A DNA stretch of 64,000 nucleotides from NCBI GenBank assembly GCA_024226935.1, contig JAAELK010000423.1, positions 27,426-91,425 of the forward strand, given 5' to 3'. How positions within the stretch are numbered: position 1 is the first letter of the stretch; every line of letters starts with the position of its first letter. Under the pieces are notes generated by a model, which had not been told where the DNA came from, did not search any database, and saw only the letters and a program-made list of their open reading frames with translations. The DNA is from Desulfobacteraceae bacterium. Lineage in GTDB: Bacteria; Desulfobacterota; Desulfobacteria; Desulfobacterales; Desulfobacteraceae. The position numbers and the translations under genes were made by a program. Shown here in pieces: positions 8,773 through 17,918 of the stretch.

Positions 8773-9366
8773 ATGAAGTATAAAGGTAAAACAAATCCGC
8801 CGGGCAGGATCAAAATTATGAATTCCTTTTCCTCTCTGATGAAGGGAAAAGATTTCCATTCCATTACCACGGCTGAAATTGCCGGGAATGCCGCGGTTAC
8901 AGAAGGACTTATATATAAATATTTTAAAGACAAAAAAGATCTGCTTTACCAGGTGCTTGGCGATCATTTTTTAAATTTTACGGCAAAAATAAAAGCCCGG
9001 GTAGTCAATGAAAAAACCTGTGTTGGACAATTGGAGGTGATTATTTTCTCCAGTCTTGAAAGCTACGCGGATAACCGGGTTTTTTCAAAAATTTTGTTGT
9101 TGGAGGTGAGAAATTCTTTGGAGTTTTTCAATTCTGGTGCCTATGGAATGGTGAAAGAATATGCAGCAAATATCCTTGCTATCATTGAAGTTGGAATAAA
9201 AAAAGAAGAGTTTAAAGCTGATACAGATTCATATTTATTAAGGAAGGTGATTCTTGGGGCCATTGAACATGCCTGTCTAGGGGAAATTATTTTTGGTAGA
9301 GAACTTGATATAGACCGGGTATCCAAAGGCATTGCAAACATTGTATTCAACGGGGTAAAAGCATGA
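8773..9366 (+). CDS. TetR/AcrR family transcriptional regulator
   Basis: A 197-residue protein with an N-terminal helix-turn-helix: ITTAEIAGNAAVTEGLIYKYF at about residues 34-54, then the usual KKDLLYQVL. The C-terminal ligand domain is unassigned. No clear ribosome site precedes the ATG at 8773, but a later start would cut the DNA-binding domain. It overlaps the acyl-CoA synthetase by ATGA and follows a palindromic operator, so it most likely regulates this two-gene operon in response to an acyl-CoA or related ligand. Confidence 0.88.
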   Translation: MKYKGKTNPPGRIKIMNSFSSLMKGKDFHSITTAEIAGNAAVTEGLIYKYFKDKKDLLYQVLGDHFLNFTAKIKARVVNEKTCVGQLEVIIFSSLESYADNRVFSKILLLEVRNSLEFFNSGAYGMVKEYAANILAIIEVGIKKEEFKADTDSYLLRKVILGAIEHACLGEIIFGRELDIDRVSKGIANIVFNGVKA

Positions 9367-11564
9367 TAACCAGAGAAGATGTTCAAAAATTGATTGTTGA
9401 AAAGCATGCAGCAGGGTTGTTAGTGATGGATGAAGATGAGGCAAAATTAATATTTTCTTCATTTGGTATTCCTGTGGTCCGGGAAAAACGGGTGGAAGGA
9501 ATTGATCAAGCCGTGGCTGCTGCAAAAGAGTTTGGTTTTCCCGCGGCCCTTAAGGGAATTGGACCAGGCCTTCTTCATAAGACTGAATCGGGTATGGTTC
9601 GTTTGGGGCTTGGGAGTGAAGACCAGGTACGAAAAGCGGCCCGGGAGATGCAAAGTTCCGGTAAGGAGATTTTGTCGGCATTTTTAGTACAGCCCATGGT
9701 GACAGGAAAAAGGGAATTTGTTGCCGGTATGTTTAATGATTCTCAATTTGGTCCGGTGATTATGTTCGGGCTGGGGGGGGTGTTGACCGAGGCTTTAAAT
9801 GATATTGTATTAAAAATAGCTCCCTTGGCCGATGTAGACATGGATGATATGATGGACCAATTATCATCTAAAAAGTTGTTAGGCGCCTTCCGGGGGGAGG
9901 CTGCCGTGGATCGAGATGCCATCAAAAAGATTTTGGGTGGGTTGTCCGATCTGGCTCTTCAAAATTCTAATATTCAAGAAATTGATATCAATCCCTTGAT
10001 TATCAAAAAGGACGGGTCTCCTGTTGCTGTGGATGGCCTGGTAGTATTGGGTGATACAAAGAAACAGGAAAACCGGACCAAGAAAAAACCCATCGATCTT
10101 TCCGTGCTGGTGTCTTGTTTTTACCCGAAATCCATTGCCTTTATCGGGGCTTCTTCTGTTCCCGGTAAGTGGGGGCATATGCTGCCCACCAATACTTTAT
10201 CAAGAGATTATAAGGGAAGTGTTTACCTGGTAAACCCCAAGGGCGGTAAAATTATCGGCCGGAAGGTATACAAACAGCTTACTGATATTGAAGGTGATAT
10301 TGACCTGGCTGTGGTAACCATACCGGCCCAAAAGGTTATTGACCTGATACCTGCCTTTGTCCAAAAAAATGTCCGGGGGATGTTGTTGATTTCTTCGGGG
10401 TTCGGGGAAGTAGGGTCGGAAGGGAAAGCACTTGAGGATATATTGGTGGAAAAAGCCGGTAAAGCCGGTATTTTGGTCCTGGGACCTAATACCATGGGAG
10501 TTTGTAACCCCCATGCACAATTTTTTTGCAGTGCCGCCCATGCCTACCCATTGCCTGGATCCACGGCCCTTGTCTGTCAGTCCGGCAATATGGGTACCCA
10601 GCTTTTGGCCTTTGCCGAGCAGCAGGATATTGGTATCCGTGCTTTTTCAGGTTCCGGTAATGAAGCCATGGTCACCATCGAAGATTATATGGAAACCTTT
10701 GAAATTGATGAATTGACCCGGACCGTGGTCTTGTATATTGAGAGTATCAAGGATGGAGCCAGGTTTTTTAAGTCTGCAGCCAGGGTATCTAGGAAAAAAC
10801 CCGTGGTGGTTTTAAAAGGGGGGAGAACCCAGATGGGGGAAAAGGCTGCGGCAAGCCATACCGGTGCCATGGCTTCCGATGGCAGGGTTTTTGAGGCGGC
10901 CTGTCGTCAGGCCGGTGTGATTCAGGTGGAGCAACCCATGGAACTTTTGGATCTGTCCGCTGTATTTTCATCCCTTCCCCTGCCAAAGGGTAAACGGGTG
11001 GCCATCATGACCCTGGGGGGGGGATGGGGGGTTATCACCACCGATCTGTGTGGGGATTATGGACTGGAAGTTCCTGAGTTGTCGGGGGATATTGTTGAAC
11101 GTCTCAATAAGATTCTTCCTTCTTTCTGGAGTCATGGTAATCCGGTTGACATAGTTGGGGAGGGGGACCCTGATATTCCTAAAACCTGTATGGAAGAACT
11201 GCTTAAATGGGACGGCTGTGATGCCGTGATTCATCTTGGTATCCACGGTAAACGGGTTTTGGTCAATAATATGATTGACTCCGTAATTAAAACCGATCCG
11301 AATATGGATGAAAAATCGGCATCGAAGTTTAAGAAAATGCTCTTAAAGTCTGAAGAAGAGTATGTAAAATATATAGTGGAAATGACCCATAAATATGAAA
11401 AACCGGTTCTGGGTGTCAGTCTTTTGACCGATGAAATCAGTCGAACCCTTTATAGATATGATAATAATCCCTATAAAGGAGTCTTCTTCCCATCACCGGA
11501 AAGGGCGGTTAAGGCCCTGGCCGGTATGTGGCAATATAATAAATGGCGTAGAACCCATTCTTAA
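9363..11564 (+). CDS. Acyl-CoA synthetase (ADP-forming), fused beta-alpha subunits
   Basis: 733 residues. An N-terminal ATP-grasp (beta) domain covers about residues 10-225. The alpha part starts near 250 with a CoA-binding Rossmann segment (FYPKSIAFIGASS) and continues with succinyl-CoA-ligase-like domains. The probable phospho-histidine is in AASHTGAMA. It would catalyse acyl-CoA + ADP + Pi = acid + CoA + ATP in either direction; such enzymes are common in anaerobes for ATP formation from acyl-CoA. Translationally coupled to the TetR gene. Substrate chain type cannot be read. Confidence 0.9.
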   Translation: MITREDVQKLIVEKHAAGLLVMDEDEAKLIFSSFGIPVVREKRVEGIDQAVAAAKEFGFPAALKGIGPGLLHKTESGMVRLGLGSEDQVRKAAREMQSSGKEILSAFLVQPMVTGKREFVAGMFNDSQFGPVIMFGLGGVLTEALNDIVLKIAPLADVDMDDMMDQLSSKKLLGAFRGEAAVDRDAIKKILGGLSDLALQNSNIQEIDINPLIIKKDGSPVAVDGLVVLGDTKKQENRTKKKPIDLSVLVSCFYPKSIAFIGASSVPGKWGHMLPTNTLSRDYKGSVYLVNPKGGKIIGRKVYKQLTDIEGDIDLAVVTIPAQKVIDLIPAFVQKNVRGMLLISSGFGEVGSEGKALEDILVEKAGKAGILVLGPNTMGVCNPHAQFFCSAAHAYPLPGSTALVCQSGNMGTQLLAFAEQQDIGIRAFSGSGNEAMVTIEDYMETFEIDELTRTVVLYIESIKDGARFFKSAARVSRKKPVVVLKGGRTQMGEKAAASHTGAMASDGRVFEAACRQAGVIQVEQPMELLDLSAVFSSLPLPKGKRVAIMTLGGGWGVITTDLCGDYGLEVPELSGDIVERLNKILPSFWSHGNPVDIVGEGDPDIPKTCMEELLKWDGCDAVIHLGIHGKRVLVNNMIDSVIKTDPNMDEKSASKFKKMLLKSEEEYVKYIVEMTHKYEKPVLGVSLLTDEISRTLYRYDNNPYKGVFFPSPERAVKALAGMWQYNKWRRTHS

Positions 11565-11573
11565 AGGAACAAA

Positions 11574-11608
11574 CTTGAAACTTATAAAAATTTATTTTAA
11601 GTTTCGAG
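11574..11608 (+). terminator. Possible AT-rich hairpin after acyl-CoA synthetase
   Basis: Arms CTTGAAACTTA and TAAGTTTCGAG pair at 10 of 11 positions around a 13-base loop, 10 bases after the stop codon. The tail is A-rich rather than T-rich, so terminator function is uncertain. Confidence 0.3.
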
Positions 11609-11687
11609 AAAAAATTGGTTCATTAGCATCCTGGTTGATGCCGGTGGTTCAATAAAACAAATTAATTATGAATTATAGAGGAAAAAT

Positions 11688-12479
11688 ATGCAATCCAAGG
11701 TGACCAGATCAACATTGATGAAGATGAAGCAGGAAGGTAAAAAAATAACGGCTTTGACCGCCTATGATTTTCCCTTTGCCGGAATACTGGACAAGGCCGG
11801 TATCGAAATTGTCCTGGTGGGTGATTCCCTAGGCATGGTTGTCCAGGGAAATGAAAACACCCTTTCCGTGACCATGGATGAAAGTATTTATCATACTCGC
11901 TTGGTTTCCAGGGCATGTAACCATTCAATGGTCATAGCTGATATGCCTTTCATGTCCTACCACGGTTCTGTAGATCAGGCGGTGGCCAATGCCGGCCGCT
12001 TTTTAAAGGAAGCCGGGGCCGCAGCTGTAAAACTTGAAGGTGGAGCTGATGTCTGTCCGATTATCACAGCCTTTGTAAAGGCGGGTATTCCCGTTATGGC
12101 CCATGTTGGTCTCCTGGGCCAGTCTGTTCATCAAATGGGAGGTTTTAAGGTACAGCGGGATGAAGAGCGACTCTTAAAAGATGCCGAAGAAGTTGAAAAA
12201 GCCGGTGCTTTTTGTGTTGTTCTGGAAGGAATGCCTTCTTTCATTGCCACCAGGATCACCCAGGAACTTAACATTCCCACCATTGGTATTGGTGCGGGAC
12301 CTGATTGTGACGGTCAGATTTTAGTGCTCCATGACATGCTTGGGATCAATGACGGGTTTTGTCCCAAGTTTGTTAAAAAATATGCCAACATCGCCCAAAT
12401 AGCCGACCAGGGGGTGGCATCCTATATCAAAGAAGTCAAGGAGGGAACATTTCCTTCGGATGAATATGAATATAAATAA
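11688..12479 (+). CDS. panB: 3-methyl-2-oxobutanoate hydroxymethyltransferase
   Basis: 263 residues, the usual PanB length. Family segments are clear: [55 protein letters not shown] and [18 protein letters not shown]. It transfers a hydroxymethyl group from 5,10-methylene-THF to 2-oxoisovalerate to make ketopantoate, the first committed step to pantothenate and CoA. A ribosome site (GAGG) precedes the ATG. Its last 20 bases overlap the next gene, which probably performs the following reduction. No panC or panD is in the window. Confidence 0.96.
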   Translation: MQSKVTRSTLMKMKQEGKKITALTAYDFPFAGILDKAGIEIVLVGDSLGMVVQGNENTLSVTMDESIYHTRLVSRACNHSMVIADMPFMSYHGSVDQAVANAGRFLKEAGAAAVKLEGGADVCPIITAFVKAGIPVMAHVGLLGQSVHQMGGFKVQRDEERLLKDAEEVEKAGAFCVVLEGMPSFIATRITQELNIPTIGIGAGPDCDGQILVLHDMLGINDGFCPKFVKKYANIAQIADQGVASYIKEVKEGTFPSDEYEYK

Positions 12480-13359
12480 AAACAAATTTTGTATCATCGG
12501 GTGCGGTCGTTTGGGGGTTGCCCTGGCAGTTTTTTTATCCGATCAGGGATTTACCCCCATCTCTTTTTACAGCAAAAGTTTTGAGTCGGCAAAACATGCT
12601 GTCGCCATGGCCGGTAGGGGAGTTGTATATGATGATCCAATAGCTGCGGCACAATCTTGTGAACTTGTTTTTATTACGACTCCCGACGCCCGGATCGGGC
12701 CGATATGTGAGCAAATTACAAAGGGTGGGGGATTTACCGATAATTCTGTGGTTTTTCATCTGTCCGGAGCCCTTTCTTCGGATGTTTTGAAACCAGCCCG
12801 AAAATTAGGTGCTGCAACAGGCTCGATCCATCCCCTCCAGGCTTTTCCTCCCTATGAAAAGGGTCAGCAATCTCCTTTTAGAGATATTAATATCTCTTTG
12901 GAAGGGGAGGAACGGGCTGTCGTCCTTGGTCGAAAGATTGTAGATGCCCTTGGTGCCAAGTCCTTTACAATTCCCACCCAGGCTAAGCCTGTTTATCATG
13001 CAGCATCCGTGGTGGCCTCCAACTATTTGGTAACCCTGGAGCATTTTGCCATCAGTCTTTTAAAGGAAGCTGGTTTGGATGAAGATTTAGCTTACACAAT
13101 TTTAGAACCACTGACCCAGGGAACCTTGAACAATATTAAGGTTCGGGGTTGTACCGATGCTCTGACCGGGCCTGTGGCAAGGGGAGATGATAAGACTATA
13201 GCCTGTCATTTGAAAGAAATTGACAAAATTATGCCCCAATTTTCTCAATTGTACAGGGTCCTGGGAAAATATACCCTTGAAATAGCCAGATCAAAGGAAG
13301 GTATGAATCAAGGGGCCAACGAAAAGTTGGCCCATTTGTTTAAGGATATAAAGATTTAA
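12460..13359 (+). CDS. Rossmann-fold/DUF2520 protein, probable alternative ketopantoate reductase
   Basis: 299 residues. The N-terminus has the NAD(P) motif [12 protein letters not shown] at about residues 12-23, and the body fits the Rossmann-like plus DUF2520 pair ([22 protein letters not shown] near the middle). DUF2520 proteins include PanG, described as an alternative ketopantoate reductase in Francisella; this is from memory of the family. Overlap with panB by 20 bases makes ketopantoate reduction the most economical role. The start at 12460 lies inside panB; a slightly later start is possible. Confidence 0.75.
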   Translation: MNMNINKNKFCIIGCGRLGVALAVFLSDQGFTPISFYSKSFESAKHAVAMAGRGVVYDDPIAAAQSCELVFITTPDARIGPICEQITKGGGFTDNSVVFHLSGALSSDVLKPARKLGAATGSIHPLQAFPPYEKGQQSPFRDINISLEGEERAVVLGRKIVDALGAKSFTIPTQAKPVYHAASVVASNYLVTLEHFAISLLKEAGLDEDLAYTILEPLTQGTLNNIKVRGCTDALTGPVARGDDKTIACHLKEIDKIMPQFSQLYRVLGKYTLEIARSKEGMNQGANEKLAHLFKDIKI

Positions 13360-13368
13360 AATACCAGG

Positions 13369-16353
13369 TTAAATTTTAACCAATTGCAGGGGGGGGCGTT
13401 TGTCGGCTTCAAGGGCCTGGTTTGCAGCCTCAAGCAGGGTTTTGTTTGAGATGACGCAGACACCTTTTTGGTCCTCTTCAATGGTAAAGTATCTTTGTGC
13501 AATTTCCTGGATTCTCTTTTTGTTGAGTTGGAGCAGGGAATCTTTGAAATGCTGACGGATTTCATCGGTCAGTCGGGTGATATCCCGATAAAATGCTTTC
13601 ATGGAAGCAGGTCCCGGGGTTTCCGGTTTATCAATTTCCGAGCAGACCTGGAGAATGGCTTCTTTTACATCGGTCTGGGTGAACTCGCCCCCGGTAATAT
13701 AATTGCAGGCTTTTTTATATACATCCAGAGTCCGTTTTATATGGGGGTCCCTGTAAGAGCCGAAGGAAAATATGCCTTCTTCTGTGTTATACAGGGCAAA
13801 TCCGCCGTAGGCACCACCTTTTTCCCTGATTTCCCGGTGCAGGTAAAGGGATCTTAAAATTTTAGAGATCACAGCAAGGCCCGGGGAATCTTTATGGGTG
13901 ATGCTTACTGTTTTAAAGGATTGGCCCACAAAGGAAACCGCCGTGTTGGTATACCATCCATCGTAGGGTTTTTTTGTGTCAAGATCAATGTCCGGGGTAT
14001 TAAAACTGTTTTTGGACCCATTGGATAGTTGGGCATGGAGTTGGCTGATTCTTTGATCTGCCTGTTGTAATGCCTGGGTGTCACCGATAACAGCCGGTTT
14101 TAAATTGTTTTTTCTGAACAGGGAGCCGGCAATACTCTCAAGGTCCGATGACAGGGTATCCAATACTTTTTTGTCGGTATGAGAATTTGTCAGCTGCCCG
14201 GTTATTTTTTTTATCCGTTGAAACTGGTCTATTCCGTGCCAGAGTTCGTTGATATGGGATGCCTTGGATAAGTGTCGGGCAGAAAGGGAGATGGCATATC
14301 TGTGACCGGCGGAAACGATGGAAGATTCCATGCCTGACTGGTATTGCAACAACAGGCTTTTCAGGCGATCCTGGTCCTGGAATCCAAAATCTTGGACAAA
14401 TTCATCAATTATATCAAACAATCGGCCAATGTTTCTGTCCAAAGATTTGCCCTGGAGGGCCAGAAATGAATGGGAATTGGCATCTTTAGAAAAATAGGAT
14501 CCTGAAAAAGGAGATATACTGACTCCGCCGGTGTACAGGTCCATGTTTTCTGCTATTTTTGAATAAGAATGTTTCCTTGTGCCGCTATTGGTAAAGGCCG
14601 TGGCAAAAAAGGGAACCAGAGGAAAAAGATTGGTCGGGATATTTGCAGCCCCCACGGGACAGGTAAAATAGAGGATACCGGAAGTGGCTTTATCATAACA
14701 GGTGGAAAAATTGATCCCATCGATTTGATCGGGTTTGATGCTTTCGATTTTATGGGGGACATCGGAAAGTTCCAGGGTGGGAAGTGCCGACAGGTCTTCT
14801 TCTGATTCCTGGAGTAATTCAAGGGTGGTGCTGTCTTTTTTGATCCTTTCCAGATCCCCGGGTTTAAGGGCTTTTAAAACGGCTTTGAGTTCTTTTTTTG
14901 TTTCGGCGGTTTGATTTTTTTCAAGCTGACTGTCGGGTTCCAGAGTAAAGAGAACCATGTGGGGGTTTTCAAGAAAATAGTGAGTAATTCGTTCTTCAAG
15001 GAAACCACCCTGATTTATTTTGTGTGCCAGGGTTTCAAGGTCTTTATCAATATTGATACAAGAGACCGGATCCCCGTCATGGATCATAGTGCCGGCAAAG
15101 GAAAGCAGCAATTTAATTCCAAAGGGGTAGGGGGTGTTGGTGATCTCCTTGCGATAAAACTCAATCTGGTGAATGGCCGAATCAATGAGCTGTTTTTCTA
15201 TCCCTTTTTCTGCCACCTGGGTAAGTGTTGAAAAAATGATTTCTTTCACCTTGGGGACCGATTCTTTGGCAATATCTTTTAAACCGCAGGCAAACATGGT
15301 ATCCCGGTTGTCTGCATCAAATCCGGTTGCATCGGAAAGGGCTGACCCCAGATTGGAATCAATTAATGCCTTTCTCAAGGGAGAGGCGGAATTTCCAAGG
15401 AGGATCTGTTCTAAGACCGTGAGGACAAGAATTTCAAAGGGATCTTTGATATCACAGGTCAGCCAGGCAATACAGGCCTGGTATTTATTACTGAGATCTT
15501 CGGGGTCGGAATAGGCATATGCCTGGACCTGTTTTCTGGGGGTATCCCATCGGGGTTGTAACGGTACAGCTGAATTCATTTTTAAATAATTAAATTTAGT
15601 CAGTACTTTTTCAGAAATAAACCCCAGTGTCTTTTCCAAAGGGAAAGATCCATAGGTATAAAAATAAGAATTGGAAGGGTGATAGTATTTGGCATGGAAG
15701 GCCTTGAGCTCTTCATGGCTTAGCTTGGGGATCTCTCCGGGTTCTCCTCCTGAGTTGTTGCTATAGGTGGTATCAGGGTAAAGGCAGGCCAGAAGTGCCC
15801 TTGAAAGTACCTGACCGGGAGAAGACATGGCGCCCTTCATCTCGTTGTAGACCACGCCTTTGTATTCCAATTCAGTCCCATGGGTTTGGGTCTCCACAAG
15901 CTCCAGCCTGTGGCCCTCCTGCTTAAAGGAAAGTTCGTCAATATTAGGAAAAAATGCAGCATCCAGATAGACATCCATGAGATTGTAATAGTCTTTTTTA
16001 TTCTGGGAAGCGAAGGGATACATGGTCCAATCGGAAGCCGTAAACGCATTCATGAATGTGGATAAACTTCGTTTTATCATGGAGAAAAAAGGGTCACGGA
16101 TCGTAAATTTGTTTGAGCCGCATAGAACAGTGTGTTCAAGGATATGGGCCACCCCCGATGAATTTTTAGGGACGGTTCTGAAAAATACACCAAAGGTATT
16201 TTCTGAATCCTTGTTGGCAATATGAATATGTCTGGCTTTAGTCTCTTGGTGAGTCAGTTCAATGAGCTGTGAGTCAATGGTGGGCAGTGGACAAATTCGA
16301 TTGATAATGTATCCGTCGATCTTCTGGCCTTCCCTGAATGAATGATGTTCCAT
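13369..16353 (-). CDS. M16C zinc metallopeptidase, PreP (presequence protease)-like
   Basis: About 994 residues, the size of the PreP/Cym1 family. The inverted zinc motif HILEH is near residue 75, and further M16 segments follow (YKGVVYNEMKGAMSSPGQVL; C-terminal KGGAYGGFA). Such enzymes fold into a closed chamber and degrade short unfolded peptides. I prefer the ATG at 16353; a TTG at 16368 immediately follows the upstream stop and would add five residues. It is the second gene of a two-gene minus-strand unit and is convergent with the DUF2520 gene, 9 bases away. Confidence 0.9.
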   Translation of the reverse strand: MEHHSFREGQKIDGYIINRICPLPTIDSQLIELTHQETKARHIHIANKDSENTFGVFFRTVPKNSSGVAHILEHTVLCGSNKFTIRDPFFSMIKRSLSTFMNAFTASDWTMYPFASQNKKDYYNLMDVYLDAAFFPNIDELSFKQEGHRLELVETQTHGTELEYKGVVYNEMKGAMSSPGQVLSRALLACLYPDTTYSNNSGGEPGEIPKLSHEELKAFHAKYYHPSNSYFYTYGSFPLEKTLGFISEKVLTKFNYLKMNSAVPLQPRWDTPRKQVQAYAYSDPEDLSNKYQACIAWLTCDIKDPFEILVLTVLEQILLGNSASPLRKALIDSNLGSALSDATGFDADNRDTMFACGLKDIAKESVPKVKEIIFSTLTQVAEKGIEKQLIDSAIHQIEFYRKEITNTPYPFGIKLLLSFAGTMIHDGDPVSCINIDKDLETLAHKINQGGFLEERITHYFLENPHMVLFTLEPDSQLEKNQTAETKKELKAVLKALKPGDLERIKKDSTTLELLQESEEDLSALPTLELSDVPHKIESIKPDQIDGINFSTCYDKATSGILYFTCPVGAANIPTNLFPLVPFFATAFTNSGTRKHSYSKIAENMDLYTGGVSISPFSGSYFSKDANSHSFLALQGKSLDRNIGRLFDIIDEFVQDFGFQDQDRLKSLLLQYQSGMESSIVSAGHRYAISLSARHLSKASHINELWHGIDQFQRIKKITGQLTNSHTDKKVLDTLSSDLESIAGSLFRKNNLKPAVIGDTQALQQADQRISQLHAQLSNGSKNSFNTPDIDLDTKKPYDGWYTNTAVSFVGQSFKTVSITHKDSPGLAVISKILRSLYLHREIREKGGAYGGFALYNTEEGIFSFGSYRDPHIKRTLDVYKKACNYITGGEFTQTDVKEAILQVCSEIDKPETPGPASMKAFYRDITRLTDEIRQHFKDSLLQLNKKRIQEIAQRYFTIEEDQKGVCVISNKTLLEAANQALEADKRPPLQLVKI

Positions 16354-16368
16354 GTATGTTCTTTTCAA

Positions 16369-16731
16369 TTATATTTTTTTATAGATCCCTCGGTTAACCC
16401 GTTGAATCTTTTTTATTTTATCCAGTCTGAAGATAATATTTCTCAGTTTTTTCTCGTCAAATCCGGTCGCCGCTTTGATAGTCTTGAAATCGGTTCCTTT
16501 TGGGTGATTTGCAATGACATCCAGGACAATTGATGAGGCACTTTTTTGTTTGGTAGTCCGTCGTCGGGTATTCTTTTTGGCCCCGGACTGTTTTTGATAG
16601 ATTAATTGTTCAAGCTTGTCAAGTCTGTTATGTAAAATGTTTATGTCTGTCTTTGTTGGAATATCCAGCCGGTGTAATAGCATTTTGACAAAACTATCCC
16701 AATTGGTTCCAAGTTCAGTGTTTTCTGTCAT
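16369..16731 (-). CDS. Small protein with basic linker and C-terminal winged-helix-like domain
   Basis: 120 residues; ribosome site AGGAG precedes the ATG. I do not recognise a named family. The N-terminal half is helical and amphipathic (LHNRLDKLEQLIYQ), residues about 54-64 are very basic (KKNTRRRTTKQK), and the rest resembles a winged helix (SSIVLDVIANHP, TDFKTIKAATGF, KLRNIIFRLDK, IQRVNRGIYKK). A DNA-binding role is inferred. It sits immediately upstream of the peptidase gene in the same direction. Confidence 0.65.
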   Translation of the reverse strand: MTENTELGTNWDSFVKMLLHRLDIPTKTDINILHNRLDKLEQLIYQKQSGAKKNTRRRTTKQKSASSIVLDVIANHPKGTDFKTIKAATGFDEKKLRNIIFRLDKIKKIQRVNRGIYKKI

Positions 16732-17069
16732 GATACATCTCCTGAAAAAAGGGTTAATTTATGGGTCATAATATAAGCATTCGATACCCTGCCATGGGAT
16801 AAGAGTTGCCCAGGCGGACGGGAATGTTTATAGATCAAGCAATAAGTTGTGTGCTTCGGTTCGTATTGGTTATTGAATCTTATTATTCATTGAAGTATAT
16901 ATATACATAGAAATTACTTGGAGACGCAAAGAAAGTCAAGTAGTAATTTTGTTTGGAAATTAAGAAAGTAATATATATTTAGGTCATGGTTATGGTGGCG
17001 CATTTGGCATCACTCCAGACTCAATCAAGCCTTGTGTAGTTAAACATAGGAAGCGAACAGGTAGGTTAT
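16732..17069. other. Intergenic region between divergent small wHTH gene and rsmA
   Basis: No gene recognised. It contains an AT-rich tract (16893-16907) and an imperfect hairpin around 16912-16946 (ATTACTTG ... CAAGTAGTAAT) whose loop includes GACGCAAAG. The rest of a c-di-GMP riboswitch is absent. It presumably holds the two divergent promoters. Confidence 0.4.
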
Positions 17070-17918
17070 ATGACACATCCGGGACAATTGTTGAAAAAAG
17101 AAAAATTATATGCGGGTAAGGAAATGGGACAAAATTTTTTATCCGATCCGGGAACTGCACAAAGAATTGTTGATCGTACCGGAATATCCGGGGATACAAT
17201 AGTACTGGAAATAGGTCCTGGTCTGGGTGCCTTGACTATTCCCCTTGCCCGAAAAGCCGGGCGTGTTATTGCCGTTGAACTGGATAGACGCATGGTTCCC
17301 CTTTTAAAGGAAGAACTTGAACAAGAGGCAATTGATAATGTCACGGTGATTAACCAGAATATAATGAAAACAGATTTTAAAGAAATCGCCGGGGATAAAA
17401 AACTTGTAGTCGTGGGAAATCTTCCCTATAATATATCATCTCAGATTTTATTTCGCCTTGTAAAAGAAAGGTCCAGTATTGAAAAGGCTTTTCTAATGTT
17501 TCAAAAAGAGCTTGCTACACGGATAATCGCATCCCCTGGTGGCCGGGATTATTCAAGATTATCCGCCGTGGTGCAATATGCGGCAAAGGTCGGGTTTGTT
17601 GCTGATATCAAGCCCAGCTCTTTTTTTCCAAAACCGGATGTTGATTCGACTGTATTGAGATTTGATTTTCTGGATTCGGCAGACATGTCACCACCCATGG
17701 AGGATTTGCTCTTTGATGTGATAAAGTCGGCTTTTTCAAAACGACGAAAATCCTTGAAAAATTCGATGGTTGGCGGTGAACTTGGGCTTGAAAAGCCCGA
17801 TGTGGTAAGGGCATTGATCCTTGCATCCATAGCACCGGAGCGTCGAGCGGAAACCTTGTCAGTTGCAGAATTTAAAGCACTTGCAATTGCTGTTTGGCAG
17901 CTTCGCCGGGAGACCTGA
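17070..17918 (+). CDS. rsmA: 16S rRNA (adenine1518-N6/adenine1519-N6)-dimethyltransferase
   Basis: 282 residues. KsgA/RsmA motifs are plain: KEMGQNFLSD at the N-terminus, the SAM motif LEIGPGLGALT (about residues 48-58), the catalytic NLPYNISS (about 115) and a C-terminal helical domain beginning SSFFPKPDVDS. It dimethylates two adenines near the 3' end of 16S rRNA late in 30S assembly. The stop overlaps the start of the HD-GYP gene as TGATG. Confidence 0.96.
   Translation: MTHPGQLLKKEKLYAGKEMGQNFLSDPGTAQRIVDRTGISGDTIVLEIGPGLGALTIPLARKAGRVIAVELDRRMVPLLKEELEQEAIDNVTVINQNIMKTDFKEIAGDKKLVVVGNLPYNISSQILFRLVKERSSIEKAFLMFQKELATRIIASPGGRDYSRLSAVVQYAAKVGFVADIKPSSFFPKPDVDSTVLRFDFLDSADMSPPMEDLLFDVIKSAFSKRRKSLKNSMVGGELGLEKPDVVRALILASIAPERRAETLSVAEFKALAIAVWQLRRET

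Noticed and set aside
16912..16946. GACGCAAAG in a hairpin before rsmA, similar to part of a cyclic-di-GMP riboswitch
   Set aside because: The other conserved blocks and the second helix are absent, and the hairpin pairing differs from the riboswitch fold.
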